From: Jeotgalibacillus proteolyticus
GTDB lineage: Bacteria; Bacillota; Bacilli; Bacillales; Jeotgalibacillaceae
Length of the DNA stretch: 64,000 nucleotides
Direction: 5' to 3'
Assembly (NCBI RefSeq): GCF_002926065.1
Contig: NZ_PREZ01000005.1
Coordinates: 1-64,000, forward strand
Made by a program: the position numbers and the translations under genes. The notes under the pieces are model-generated. The model did not search any database and was not told the DNA's origin. It was given only the letters and a program-made list of their open reading frames with translations. Shown piece by piece: positions 9,719 to 19,464 of the stretch; the first letter of the stretch is position 1; every line of letters begins with the position of its first letter.

Positions 9719-10963
9719 CTAAGATTTTATTACAAGATTTATCGTTTCACGATACTTGTCGATAGAGATTTCTTGTTTCAGAAACTTATCCAAATACTCT
9801 CTGCCGTTCATCCCTATAGAGATTAATTTTTCCTCTTCCAACATAGACAACTCTTCTATTTTTTTTATCAATTCGTTATAGTCTTGGGGCTCAATTGTCA
9901 CGCCACAATTACTCTTGTGTATTAAAGAATATGCTTCACTACCTTGTTCTAACACTCCTAAAATAGGCTTTCCCGCTGCCATAACACCATATATTTTACT
10001 CGGAACAGATACACCTTTAATGCCTTTTTGGTTTACAACCAAATGAACATCTGCTGCGTTTAATGAGTATTTAATGTAATCCTTAGGTTGATAAGGTAAA
10101 AAATATACATTTTGAATACTATTACTTAATACAAAGTTCTCCATCTCTTCTTTTACTGCACCTTCTCCTATAAATACAAATACTATATTTTTATGATTTT
10201 TGAAGTGCAAAGAAACTTTTATAATATTCTCTAAATCATAAAAAAGTCCTATGTTTCCTGAATACATAACTACAAATTTATCTGTTAAATTATGTTTATT
10301 TAGAAATTCTTTTACATTATCATTTTCTTTATCTAATGGGATAATTTCTTTTTCATCTGTCCAGTTATTAATTACCACATTTTCAGGAACATTTTTATTA
10401 TTAAATCGCCTTTTCAATGTTTCTTTCATGTCATTCCCAACTAAAATCACACAATCAGAATAACTGCAATTCAAATTATCAATCTTTCGTGCAGTTTCAA
10501 AAATAAATTTTTTGTTTGTATAATTAACCGCAGCTGCTTGTTCTGGATTGAAGTCTTGGATATTATATATGTGTTTTGTATTTTTGAAAAATTTTCCTAT
10601 TGTACCTATAAGGCCTCCTAAAACTGGTGGCTGAGATATCGTATAAACGACATCTATCTTTTTTTCTTTAAGCAAGGCGAAATTAGCCAAGAAAAAATAT
10701 GAAAATATATACTTTATTCTGCTTATTTTTGACTTTTTATTAACTTTAGGTAAACGAATTCGAAGAACCTTAATATTTTCCAAAAAATCTTCTTCAATAA
10801 TTTTCTTTGAGCTAGACTCTTCCCCTGCATACCCCGGTTGAGCAGCGATTACGGTAATATCAAAATCGTTCTGAAGATTTAAACATAATTCAGTAAGCAA
10901 TTGACCAGTTGAAGCTACATCTGGGTAAAAATAATTAATTACAAATACTACTTTATTTTTCAA
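9719..10963 (-). CDS. Glycosyltransferase family 4 (WbuB-like)
   Basis: 414 aa GT-B enzyme, probably retaining and cytosolic-face peripheral. The N-terminal acceptor domain begins YFYPDVASTGQLLTELC. The C-terminal donor domain has FVVMYSGNIGLFYDLE, FVFIGEGAVKEEME and the segment around VPSKIYGVMAAGKPILG, which corresponds to the donor-binding EX7E region of GT4. It resembles WbuB-type transferases of N-acetylated sugars, but the donor cannot be fixed from sequence. The gene is markedly A+T rich compared with ugd. Confidence 0.85.
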   Translation of the reverse strand: MKNKVVFVINYFYPDVASTGQLLTELCLNLQNDFDITVIAAQPGYAGEESSSKKIIEEDFLENIKVLRIRLPKVNKKSKISRIKYIFSYFFLANFALLKEKKIDVVYTISQPPVLGGLIGTIGKFFKNTKHIYNIQDFNPEQAAAVNYTNKKFIFETARKIDNLNCSYSDCVILVGNDMKETLKRRFNNKNVPENVVINNWTDEKEIIPLDKENDNVKEFLNKHNLTDKFVVMYSGNIGLFYDLENIIKVSLHFKNHKNIVFVFIGEGAVKEEMENFVLSNSIQNVYFLPYQPKDYIKYSLNAADVHLVVNQKGIKGVSVPSKIYGVMAAGKPILGVLEQGSEAYSLIHKSNCGVTIEPQDYNELIKKIEELSMLEEEKLISIGMNGREYLDKFLKQEISIDKYRETINLVIKS

Positions 10964-11044
10964 TACGATGCTCCTTTATTCATCATTACGATAAATTTGA
11001 CAAATCATTATTATTATTAGAATTGTATATTAATTTTAAAAGAG

Positions 11045-12076
11045 TTACTTCAAATTATAATAATCACAATACCAATTTGTGAATTTTTGTAAACCATTTT
11101 CAATCGATGTATCTGGTTTAAATTTTATGTTTTTTTGAAGTAAGTCAATAGAAGCATATGTTGCAGGGACGTCTCCTGGCTTTATAGGTTCAAAAGATTT
11201 CTTAAAAACAACTTCCCTATTTAAAGAATTACTTAAACATCTTTCCAATATTTCTATAAAATGCATCAATTTCTCAGGATTATTATTTCCGATGTTGAAT
11301 ACTTTATGCAATGTATTCTTTTCATCTACAGGAGGTTTCTCAATTAATAGCTCGATGCCTTGTATAATATCATCAATGTAAGTAAAATCTCTGTAAAGAT
11401 CATTATTAAAATCCCCGTTGTTAAAAACCTGAATCTCTCTGTTAGAGAAATAACTGTCCACAAATTTAAAATATGCCATATCCGGTCTTCCTAATGGTCC
11501 ATAAACAGTGAAAAATCGCAGACCTGTTGAGGGGATTTTATATAGATGGCTATAAGTATTAGCCATTAGTTCATTTGATTTTTTAGTAGCTGCATACAAT
11601 GAAATGGGATTATCAACCATATCTGTTTCTTCAAAAGGTACTTTTTTATTAGTACCATAAACTGAACTAGACGATGCATATAACAAATGCTCTACTGGGA
11701 AGTTCCTACACCCTTCAAGTACATTATAAAAACCTACTAAATTACTTTGGATATATGCATCCGGATTTTCAAGAGAATATCTTACTCCTGCTTGTGCAGC
11801 TAAATTTATAACCGTATGTGGTCGATATTTCGAAAATATTCCCATTACAGTTTCCTTTTCCGAAATATCTCCTTTAATAAATTCAAAGCTTTCGAAAATA
11901 CTTAAATTCTCTAATCTAGTCTTTTTAAGACTCACATCATAGTAATCATTAAGATTATCTAAACCTATTACTTTACATCCTTTTTCTAAAAGAGATTTAG
12001 AAAGATGATATCCAATGAAGCCAGCTGCTCCGGTAACGAAAAACACTTTATTCTTATCGCTTTTTGAATCAATCAT
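11045..12076 (-). CDS. UDP-glucuronate 4-epimerase-like NAD-dependent epimerase
   Basis: 343 aa extended SDR. The Rossmann motif is TGAAGFIGYHLS, followed by LDNLNDYYDVSLKKTRL, a signature of the UDP-glucuronate/UDP-galacturonate epimerase group. The active-site pair is YAATK with upstream SSSVYG. It would convert UDP-GlcA from ugd to UDP-GalA. A ribosome site AAGGAG precedes the ATG at 12076. About 80 A+T-rich bases separate it from the next gene and contain no clear terminator. Confidence 0.88.
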   Translation of the reverse strand: MIDSKSDKNKVFFVTGAAGFIGYHLSKSLLEKGCKVIGLDNLNDYYDVSLKKTRLENLSIFESFEFIKGDISEKETVMGIFSKYRPHTVINLAAQAGVRYSLENPDAYIQSNLVGFYNVLEGCRNFPVEHLLYASSSSVYGTNKKVPFEETDMVDNPISLYAATKKSNELMANTYSHLYKIPSTGLRFFTVYGPLGRPDMAYFKFVDSYFSNREIQVFNNGDFNNDLYRDFTYIDDIIQGIELLIEKPPVDEKNTLHKVFNIGNNNPEKLMHFIEILERCLSNSLNREVVFKKSFEPIKPGDVPATYASIDLLQKNIKFKPDTSIENGLQKFTNWYCDYYNLK

Positions 12077-12095
12077 AATATTATCTCCTTATTTT

Positions 12096-13502
12096 TCAAT
12101 TAAGTTTATTTACCTTTTTTAAATTTTTTAATTGTACTATCATTTCTTTATTAAGCATTAACACTGCTATTACTAAAAACAAACTTATTATTATACTTAA
12201 AGGATTTAAATTATCTTTAAAAACTATAATTACGAGTAGATATAGTAATATTAATATTATAATATCTCTCCATTTAACTTTTAGATTTATAAGTTTATTT
12301 GCAAAAAACCACCTCGAAATCAATAATGTCAAAGCACCTGTTACTTGAGCAATCATGACTCCAAAGACGTCTAAAATGTTTATTAAATAAAGTGAAAGTA
12401 TAATAGTAACTAGTGCCGCAGCTACCGTAGTATAAAAGAGCATTTTTGTGCTATTTCTAGCTTGGAAAATTGCTCCAACATTAGTGGACATTGTCATTAT
12501 TATTGCATATATCAAAAATAAAGGGACAAGTGAATACGATTCTGAATATCCCTTATTTGGAAGAAAATGATAAAATATAGCAATGAAAGGGATTGCTAGT
12601 ATACATATTGATAAAAATAATTTAAAAACTACTTCTATTATATTTGAGAAATATTCATCTATTCTTTCTTGCTTACTTTTTATTATAGCCTCTTCAATCA
12701 AAGCCATAGAAATAACAGTCCCAAACATTGATACTATAGTTCCAAATTTCATAGCAAATGAAAATAGACCACTTTCATAAGCACCTAAAGTCTGCATTAT
12801 TATAATTCTTCCAGAACCTGCTATTAACCAAGCAGATGCTAAATTTAATACTAATGGTAAAGAGAAGACAAGCATACTCTTTAATATATCCCATTCAAAT
12901 GTATTTCCAGTAAGTGTTTTTTTTATTTGAATCTTTTTTTCAATAATTATTACTATTGAAATTTGCCCTATAATATATGACCAAAATAGACCATCTATTC
13001 CCATATCAAACAAGAAGACAGTTATAATTAACAATAAAAAGTTAATTATAGTACCAGCTACACTAGCTTGTATATAGACTTTATTCTCTGCTAAGGCTCT
13101 CGCATAGTATTGCCATACTTGAGCAGCTCCATATACACATATCATAATTGACGTATACAACATAATGTAGTTATCACTTAAAAAGAAAACAACAGCAGCA
13201 AAAGTTATAAGAAATAGAATTATAACTATCACAACAGCAAGAGATGTAAAGATAATGTTGTTTTTTTTCTCCTGATCATCTTCTATGATTAAAAATCTTA
13301 ATACAGCCTCCCATAATGCCAAAAATATAATAGGGGCAATAATATTCATAAGTGTTTGAGAGTAATCAAAGACACCTAATTCTTCTACGGTTACAAAATA
13401 AGCATAAAAGGGAATCATTATAGCCATTATTATTTTTGATGCGAAATTTCCGATAAAATATATAAAAGTTTTTTTAACAATACTTTTATCAATTTTACTC
13501 AT
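12096..13502 (-). CDS. wzx: Oligosaccharide-unit flippase (Wzx, PST/MATE-like)
   Basis: 468 aa with about 12-14 evenly spaced hydrophobic helices. It has the polysaccharide transporter fold: a cationic N-terminus, then FIYFIGNFASKIIMAIMIP, and an N-terminal and C-terminal half of six helices each. It flips undecaprenyl-linked repeat units to the outer face for the Wzy polymerase. Its ATG overlaps the stop of the upstream acyltransferase (shared base 13502). Confidence 0.9.
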   Translation of the reverse strand: MSKIDKSIVKKTFIYFIGNFASKIIMAIMIPFYAYFVTVEELGVFDYSQTLMNIIAPIIFLALWEAVLRFLIIEDDQEKKNNIIFTSLAVVIVIILFLITFAAVVFFLSDNYIMLYTSIMICVYGAAQVWQYYARALAENKVYIQASVAGTIINFLLLIITVFLFDMGIDGLFWSYIIGQISIVIIIEKKIQIKKTLTGNTFEWDILKSMLVFSLPLVLNLASAWLIAGSGRIIIMQTLGAYESGLFSFAMKFGTIVSMFGTVISMALIEEAIIKSKQERIDEYFSNIIEVVFKLFLSICILAIPFIAIFYHFLPNKGYSESYSLVPLFLIYAIIMTMSTNVGAIFQARNSTKMLFYTTVAAALVTIILSLYLINILDVFGVMIAQVTGALTLLISRWFFANKLINLKVKWRDIIILILLYLLVIIVFKDNLNPLSIIISLFLVIAVLMLNKEMIVQLKNLKKVNKLN

Positions 13503-13984
13503 TACTTATTACCTTTTTTAATTTCTCTGATAAATTTTGCGGGTATACCTACATACAAACTATCTTCAACCGTTGATTTATTTACTAAGCTATATGCTCC
13601 TACATTTGTTCCCTTTTTTACAACTGTATCACCAATTACAATAGAGTTCGCGTACAGTATAGAATAATCTTCAATAGTAGGATACGCCACAACGTGGCTT
13701 TCCTCTCGGCCAATTGTAACATTCTGATAGATAGTTACATGATTTCCTATGTTAACTCCTTCACCAATTACTATACCAATTGGGTGGGGAAATGAAGTTT
13801 TTCTTCCAATATTTGCAAAGGGAGATATATCACAATTAAAGTTTTTATATATTACTGTATTTATTATTTTCATAAATATATATAACCTTTTATTTGCGGC
13901 ACTAGATTGCAAATATATTAAAAATCTAAGTTTCTCGCACCTCCCAATGAAAGGCAGAAGAACTTTAAGCAATTCTCTCAACAC
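13502..13984 (-). CDS. Serine acetyltransferase-like hexapeptide-repeat acyltransferase
   Basis: 160 aa. The C-terminal two thirds show left-handed beta-helix hexapeptides (ISPFANIG, HPIGIVIGEGVNIGNHVTIYQNVTIG, YANSIVIGDTVV, VGAYSLVNKSTV), ending in the CysE-like VGIPAKFIREIKK. The His of HPIGIVIG aligns with the catalytic region of the family. In this setting it probably O-acetylates a sugar of the repeat unit using acetyl-CoA rather than making O-acetylserine. It overlaps wzy by 20 bases and wzx by one. Confidence 0.88.
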   Translation of the reverse strand: MLRELLKVLLPFIGRCEKLRFLIYLQSSAANKRLYIFMKIINTVIYKNFNCDISPFANIGRKTSFPHPIGIVIGEGVNIGNHVTIYQNVTIGREESHVVAYPTIEDYSILYANSIVIGDTVVKKGTNVGAYSLVNKSTVEDSLYVGIPAKFIREIKKGNK

Positions 13985-15347
13985 TATTCCTCCTCAAACT
14001 AGTTCTCCTAAACCTCCCTTTTTTACTTATAAATTCTAGAGTTTTAAGAATAACAGCAAAAAGTATTATCTTCATTTGAGCTTCAGGTTGAAATACTTCT
14101 AGTAGTGGTAAAATTAATAAAGCATACATACTTATAAGAATTACACTTTTTCTATTTAAAACTATTTTATAAACACAACTTACAATTGCACCTGTTATTA
14201 ATCCACTTAATATTACTCCTAGTAATCCAAAATTAAAATATGCCCATCCATAGGCATTCACTGGCCTACCAGTATCCCCAGCAAAGAACACTAAATCGCT
14301 TACGATTTGCGATGAGTGAACCAAAGGTTTATCATTCCATAAACTTCTAGGAATAAAATATTCCACTCCACGCAAAGAGTAATTAAATTTCTGTAGCTGG
14401 ATCGTTTCGCTATCTATTTTATCTACTAAAGCAGGGATATTATCTCCATAACCATTGTATCTACCCAATGTTACCAACTGTTCAAGAGCTTGGTTATCAG
14501 TATTACTTAAAGAAAAATTTGGATTTTCAGCAGTTCTAATTGCTCCGATATACATTACTATTACTATTAGTGGTATGGTCAATAAAGCTATATGTAAAAA
14601 CTTTATTTGCTTTACTCGCATATTCCAATAAACCAAAAATGGTAAGAATGCAGTTAATATAGCCATACTCCTTCTGCCAGTTAACAAGATACCTATAAAT
14701 ACAATAAGACAATATATAATAGCTCTAAATTTTTTGCCACTGTATAATGCCATTACCGGTAAAATGCCCGCAAACCCTAGCAAAGCCAAGAGATAACCTT
14801 GATCAGCAAATGCTGCACCACCGCCACTCATCCCCTCTACAATACCACCAAGTGACATAGAACTTCTTAATGTAGAGGAGAAAGAAAACATAAAAATAGT
14901 TCCACATAAAATAAAAATGACCCAGGGGTTAATTTCTGCCTGAAGTTTCAAATTATAATTTTTAAAGAAACGTTTTATATTTATTCTTTTAAATGCAATC
15001 CAGTAGCCAAATGAAAAAGTTAACAACCAAATTAACATGATCAGTAAAGATTTATCATAAGCTGAAGTTGAAATAGGGATTAGAGTGTCTCTAAAACCTA
15101 AAGAAACCATTGTTATATCAATAAAGCCTAAAAAGCTATATATAAAGAAAAAATAAAATGGATTAAAGAAATTTTTGCTAAAAGCTATGATACTTATAAA
15201 GAACATGCCAATTAAAGTTATTAAAAAGATTGTATATATTTGAGAGGAAGTACTAATATATAAACTAAGGAATAAAAATAGCCCCAAAATTAATACTATA
15301 TAAGTACTTATAACTTTATTTTTTTGAATATTCGTAATTTCATTCAT
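13965..15347 (-). CDS. wzy: O-antigen/capsule polymerase (Wzy-like)
   Basis: 460 aa from the ATG at 15347, which has GGGGAG 8 nt upstream. An ATG five codons earlier lacks a ribosome site. About 11-12 hydrophobic helices are visible, with a large extracytoplasmic loop around residues 290-345 (ending ...FIPRSLWNDKPLVHSSQIV), as in Wzy and oligosaccharide repeat-unit polymerases. Such proteins have little sequence identity, so the call rests on topology, length and position between wzx/acyltransferase and a GT. Confidence 0.85.
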   Translation of the reverse strand: MNEITNIQKNKVISTYIVLILGLFLFLSLYISTSSQIYTIFLITLIGMFFISIIAFSKNFFNPFYFFFIYSFLGFIDITMVSLGFRDTLIPISTSAYDKSLLIMLIWLLTFSFGYWIAFKRINIKRFFKNYNLKLQAEINPWVIFILCGTIFMFSFSSTLRSSMSLGGIVEGMSGGGAAFADQGYLLALLGFAGILPVMALYSGKKFRAIIYCLIVFIGILLTGRRSMAILTAFLPFLVYWNMRVKQIKFLHIALLTIPLIVIVMYIGAIRTAENPNFSLSNTDNQALEQLVTLGRYNGYGDNIPALVDKIDSETIQLQKFNYSLRGVEYFIPRSLWNDKPLVHSSQIVSDLVFFAGDTGRPVNAYGWAYFNFGLLGVILSGLITGAIVSCVYKIVLNRKSVILISMYALLILPLLEVFQPEAQMKIILFAVILKTLEFISKKGRFRRTSLRRNSVERIA

Positions 15348-15397
15348 AAAAATACTCCCCACTCATTCCAACTAGAATGTAAATAGTCTATTTATTG

Positions 15398-16600
15398 TCA
15401 ATTAGTACTTGCAAGGTTTTTAAGTTGGCTATAAAATTCTTTTCTTCGAATTTGAAGTATATCTTCTTTATATTGTTGGGCTTTTTCAACTGAAGCCTTA
15501 CTGGCTTCAGTTAATAATTGGGGATTTGAAGTTAATTTTTCTATTTTTTGAGCTAAGGATTCTACATCGCCGACTTCAACCATAAACTCCTCTTTTAATA
15601 GTTCTGGTATTCCATTAATGTTAGTTGATATACACGGAAGCCCTACAGCCATAGCTTCAATTAAAACTCGTGGAAGCCCCTCTCCATGTGTCGGAAAAAC
15701 GAAAAGATCACTTTCGCGTAACTCTTGTTTCATCGATTCTCTGTCAGGAATACGCCCTACAAAGTTAATTCTATTTTCAACTTCCAGAGATTTAGCATAT
15801 TCCTCAAAATGAGGAATTAGTTCTCCGTCTCCAACAAATTTAACTGATAATTCAATATCCTTATCTTTCAAAATACTTATAGCTTCTATTAACTCTTTAT
15901 GTCCCTTTACGAAGGAATTAATTGCATTAGCAACGTGTATAATCTGAAATTTTTTTTTCTTTTGATTATAGACTTTAGGATTCATATAAAAATCCTCTTT
16001 TATGTTTGCTGAAGAATAATAAGAAGTGAAATATTTTTTTGACTCCCCATGCAGGTGGACATAAGAAGGATAGCGTTCTTGTAATGCAAATTGTGTTACA
16101 TAAGCAACGCCATTAACCTCTTTACATAACTTTTTAAGTTTGTAGGTCCAAAGCACACGGATAAAAGGTCTAAATTTAGATTTTAGCATCTTTGGTGCAG
16201 CAAAATCCCAGGGATCTACTACTACTTCTAATCCTAAAGGCTTTATTAATCGCAATTTTGATGCGAATTGAAAACCTATAGCACTTGGTATGCGTACTAT
16301 TGCACAATCGCAGTCTTCACTATATTTCTTTATCGCTCTTTTAACAGAAATATAATTCTTTAAATATCCTTTTATTCCATAAAAATCAGGTATTGGTAGA
16401 AAATTAACACCTGGTCCACTACAGAGATTGGGATATCCATTATATTCTTTTTTAACGTCTTTTATTCGTATTGCAACGTTTACTTTCTCAAATGCAGCCA
16501 AATATCTTGAGAAAAAAGAATAATCATATATCCCTTTGCTCCATACTTTTCCATCTGGAGTTCTAATTAGGTGATTATCTACTACTAATAGAAGTTTCAA
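15398..16600 (-). CDS. Glycosyltransferase family 4
   Basis: 400 aa GT-B fold. The donor-binding EX7E motif is in HGEGLPRVLIEAMAVGLPC (E at about 315 and E about eight residues later). The phosphate-binding FQIIHVANAINSFVKGHKELIEA and VKFVGDGELIPHFEE segments are typical of GT4. Donor unknown. GDP-fucose or GDP-mannose is plausible because gmd and fcl lie immediately upstream. The start at 16600 has only a weak ribosome site (GAGGAGA-type). Confidence 0.87.
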   Translation of the reverse strand: MKLLLVVDNHLIRTPDGKVWSKGIYDYSFFSRYLAAFEKVNVAIRIKDVKKEYNGYPNLCSGPGVNFLPIPDFYGIKGYLKNYISVKRAIKKYSEDCDCAIVRIPSAIGFQFASKLRLIKPLGLEVVVDPWDFAAPKMLKSKFRPFIRVLWTYKLKKLCKEVNGVAYVTQFALQERYPSYVHLHGESKKYFTSYYSSANIKEDFYMNPKVYNQKKKKFQIIHVANAINSFVKGHKELIEAISILKDKDIELSVKFVGDGELIPHFEEYAKSLEVENRINFVGRIPDRESMKQELRESDLFVFPTHGEGLPRVLIEAMAVGLPCISTNINGIPELLKEEFMVEVGDVESLAQKIEKLTSNPQLLTEASKASVEKAQQYKEDILQIRRKEFYSQLKNLASTN

Positions 16601-16663
16601 AAATATTAATCTCCTCTCAAAAAATTAACTTTTTAAATATGTTTCTTCTATAAAAGAATTTTG

Positions 16664-16708
16664 AACTTCATGTGGTCAATTTTAAATATTAAGTGACCAC
16701 ATGGAGTT
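16664..16708. repeat. 15-bp inverted repeat downstream of gmd
   Basis: AACTTCATGTGGTCA at 16664-16678 pairs with TGACCACATGGAGTT at 16694-16708 with a single wobble and a 15-nt A+T loop. The T-rich tail (TTATTTTTT) lies on the plus-strand side. It therefore looks better as a terminator for antisense transcription than for the gmd transcript, although it could also act as a processing or pause hairpin in the operon mRNA. Confidence 0.7.
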
Positions 16709-16724
16709 TTATTTTTTAAATACA

Positions 16725-17804
16725 TCAGTCAAACATTACTTTAACCTTCTCTTCGTTTTCTACCTTTCTCATATCAGCTTCAACCATAATTTGAACCAAT
16801 TGTTCAAATGAAGTTTTAGTTGGGTTCCATCCTAGTAAAGTTTTTGATTTAGTGGGATCACCTAATAACTGTTCAACTTCAGCGGGACGGAAGAATTTAG
16901 GATCCACTTCCACAATTACTTCACCTGTTTCTTTATTGATCCCTTTCTCATCAATCCCATCACCTTGCCATTCAATATGAATCCCAGTATGCTTAAAAGC
17001 AAATTCTACAAACTCACGTACTGTATGCATTTCACCAGTAGCAATAACAAAGTCTTCTGGTTTGTCGTGCTGAAGTATCAACCACATACATTCCACATAA
17101 TCTTTTGCATAGCCCCAATCTCGTAGTGAGTTAAGGTTACCTAAAAATAGTTTTTCCTGCTTACCTTGGGCTATTCGAGATGCTGCCAGTGTAATTTTAC
17201 GTGTTACAAAAGTTTCACCCCGACGCTCTGATTCATGATTAAACAAGATCCCGTTTACAGCAAACATATTATAGGATTCACGATAATTTTTAGTAATCCA
17301 AAAACCATAAATCTTTGCCACTCCATAAGGCGATCGAGGATAGAATGGAGTTGTTTCTTTTTGAGGTACTTCTTGTACCTTTCCATATAGCTCAGAGGTG
17401 GATGCTTGATAAACTCGAGTTTTTTCAGTAAGACTTAATATGCGGACAGCTTCAAGTATATTTAAAGTTCCTTTAGCATCAACATCTAAGGTATAACCTG
17501 GCATATCAAATGACACCCGAACATGTGATTGCGCCGCTAGATTGTAAATTTCATCTGGCTTAATTTCACTTATTATACGTGTAACATTAAGAGCATCCGT
17601 AACGTCTCCATAATGAAGGTGGAAATTTGAATTATTTAAAAGTGCATTCGCTTCTTCTTCTGTGAGAAGATCTTCTAATCGCTCTTGGTTGTATGAAGAA
17701 CTACGTCGAATTAATCCATGCACTTCATATCCTTTATCTAATAAAAACTCTGCTAAATATGATCCATCTTGTCCTGTAACACCTGTTACTAATGCTTTTT
17801 TCAT
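16725..17804 (-). CDS. gmd: GDP-mannose 4,6-dehydratase
   Basis: 359 aa. The ATG at 17804 is preceded by CTGGAGGATATT, so the eight extra in-frame codons upstream are not used. The NADP-binding motif is [16 protein letters not shown]. The active site has SELYGK and YGVAK, and the GMD-specific [14 protein letters not shown] segment is present. It makes GDP-4-keto-6-deoxymannose, the substrate of the adjacent fcl product. The end of fcl at 17829 is 24 bases upstream. Confidence 0.95.
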   Translation of the reverse strand: MKKALVTGVTGQDGSYLAEFLLDKGYEVHGLIRRSSSYNQERLEDLLTEEEANALLNNSNFHLHYGDVTDALNVTRIISEIKPDEIYNLAAQSHVRVSFDMPGYTLDVDAKGTLNILEAVRILSLTEKTRVYQASTSELYGKVQEVPQKETTPFYPRSPYGVAKIYGFWITKNYRESYNMFAVNGILFNHESERRGETFVTRKITLAASRIAQGKQEKLFLGNLNSLRDWGYAKDYVECMWLILQHDKPEDFVIATGEMHTVREFVEFAFKHTGIHIEWQGDGIDEKGINKETGEVIVEVDPKFFRPAEVEQLLGDPTKSKTLLGWNPTKTSFEQLVQIMVEADMRKVENEEKVKVMFD

Positions 17805-17828
17805 AATATCCTCCAGTATGGGCTTCAC

Positions 17829-18770
17829 TTAATTAATTTTTGTTAGTTCGTTTTCTAAAAACCATCTGTATGCTTTCTTTAATCCTTCATCAAAAGGAGT
17901 CGCAGCTTTCCATCCTAAACCGTTAATCTTCTCAACGGCGACAAGCTTTCTAGGTGTCCCATCTGGTTTTGTTGTGTCAAATTTGATATCCCCTTCGTAT
18001 CCGATTACAGCTTTCACTTTCTCCCCAAGATCTTTTATACTTATATCGTTACCAACTCCAATGTTTACAATTTCATTCCCATCATAATTGTTCATTAGGA
18101 ATACACATGCTTCTGCTAAGTCATCAGAATATAAGAATTCTCTCTTTGGAGTTCCTGTGCCCCACATTTCAACAAAAGGTGCATTTTTTTCTTTAGCTTC
18201 ATGAAATTTACGAAGTAATGCTGGCAATACATGGGAAGTATGTAAATCAAAATTATCATTCGGTCCATATAGATTGGTTGGCATTGCTGAAATATACTTT
18301 GTGCCATATTGTCGATTATAAGACTCACACATTTTTATACCCGCAATCTTAGCAATGGCATAAGGCTCATTCGTAGGTTCAAGTTCTCCAGTAAGAAGGT
18401 ATTCCTCTTTCATAGGTTGAGGTGCTAATTTAGGATAGATACAAGTACTTCCCAAGAATAAAAGTTTTTCTACTTGATTACAATAAGATGCATGTATTAC
18501 GTTTGTTTGGATTAACAAATTATCTCGTATAAAGTCCGCTGGATATTCATTGTTAGCAATGATCCCTCCGACCTTAGCAGCTGCTAAAAAGACATACTCA
18601 GGCTTTTCTCGCTCAAAGAAATTATCAACTGCTTCTTTATTCCGCAAGTCTAGCTCTTTACTTGTTTTCACAATAATATTTTTGTAGCCTTCTTTTAATA
18701 AATAACGATATATGGCAGAACCAACTAGACCTCTGTGACCAGCTATATAAATTTTAGATTGTTTATTCAA
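17829..18770 (-). CDS. fcl: GDP-L-fucose synthase
   Basis: 313 aa epimerase/reductase. The Rossmann motif is [12 protein letters not shown], the catalytic YxxxK is YAIAK, and the Ser is in LGSTCIYP. The family-specific [24 protein letters not shown] segment is present. With gmd it completes the GDP-L-fucose pathway from GDP-mannose. It sits between the initiating transferase and gmd in the same orientation. Confidence 0.95.
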   Translation of the reverse strand: MNKQSKIYIAGHRGLVGSAIYRYLLKEGYKNIIVKTSKELDLRNKEAVDNFFEREKPEYVFLAAAKVGGIIANNEYPADFIRDNLLIQTNVIHASYCNQVEKLLFLGSTCIYPKLAPQPMKEEYLLTGELEPTNEPYAIAKIAGIKMCESYNRQYGTKYISAMPTNLYGPNDNFDLHTSHVLPALLRKFHEAKEKNAPFVEMWGTGTPKREFLYSDDLAEACVFLMNNYDGNEIVNIGVGNDISIKDLGEKVKAVIGYEGDIKFDTTKPDGTPRKLVAVEKINGLGWKAATPFDEGLKKAYRWFLENELTKIN

Positions 18771-18794
18771 TTAGCACACTTACCCTTCTCTTAT

Positions 18795-19463
18795 TTAATA
18801 TGCTCCCTTTACCTTAATAACAGACAATACAGTTTTAATTATAATTTTTATATCTAACTTTAATGATTTATTATAAATGTAGTATAATTCAATGTCAGTT
18901 CTTTCAGGGTATCCAACATCACTTCTGCCACTAGCCTGCCAATAGCCAGTTATACCAGGCTTTACAGCTAAAAAAACATGTTTAAACTGACCATATTCTC
19001 TTAATTCTTCCTCTACAACAGGTCTTGGTCCAACAAGGCTCATATCCCCTTTTAACACATTAATGAATTGAGGGAATTCGTCTATGCTAGTTTTTCGAAT
19101 AAATGCCCCTAACTTAGTAATACGCGGGTCTTCATGTTGTTCTAATTTATAGTTATTTTCTATATACTTTTTATACAAGATTTTATTATTTTTTAATTCT
19201 TGCTCTGCGTTAATTACCATCGACCGAAATTTATATATATAAAAAGCATCGCCATTTTTACCGGTTCTTAACTGCTTAAAAACCATTGGCCCTTTATTTT
19301 TCCCGAAAATATAAAATGGCGATAAAATTACTGCAAAAAACAGACATATTAATACTCCAAACAATGCTCCAGCCACGTCTAGTATTCTCTTAGAAATATC
19401 ATAAAAAAGATTGTCATTTGGATATCCGGTTTGTGAGATTTCTTCGTAACTTCTTTTTTCCAA
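18795..19463 (-). CDS. Undecaprenyl-phosphate sugar-1-phosphate transferase (initiating PGT)
   Basis: 222 aa polyprenol-phosphate phosphoglycosyltransferase of the short (EpsL/WcaJ C-domain) type. One N-terminal re-entrant/membrane helix (about residues 28-53) precedes the catalytic domain. That domain has FKQLRTGKNG, the KFRSM motif, the DEFPQFINVLKGDMSLVGPRP signature, and KPGITGYWQASGR. It transfers a sugar-1-phosphate to undecaprenyl phosphate and starts each repeat unit. The start is TTG at 19463, preceded by GAGGTG. Only 1-2 bases separate it from the galU stop. Confidence 0.92.
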   Translation of the reverse strand: MEKRSYEEISQTGYPNDNLFYDISKRILDVAGALFGVLICLFFAVILSPFYIFGKNKGPMVFKQLRTGKNGDAFYIYKFRSMVINAEQELKNNKILYKKYIENNYKLEQHEDPRITKLGAFIRKTSIDEFPQFINVLKGDMSLVGPRPVVEEELREYGQFKHVFLAVKPGITGYWQASGRSDVGYPERTDIELYYIYNKSLKLDIKIIIKTVLSVIKVKGAY

Positions 19464-19464
19464 T

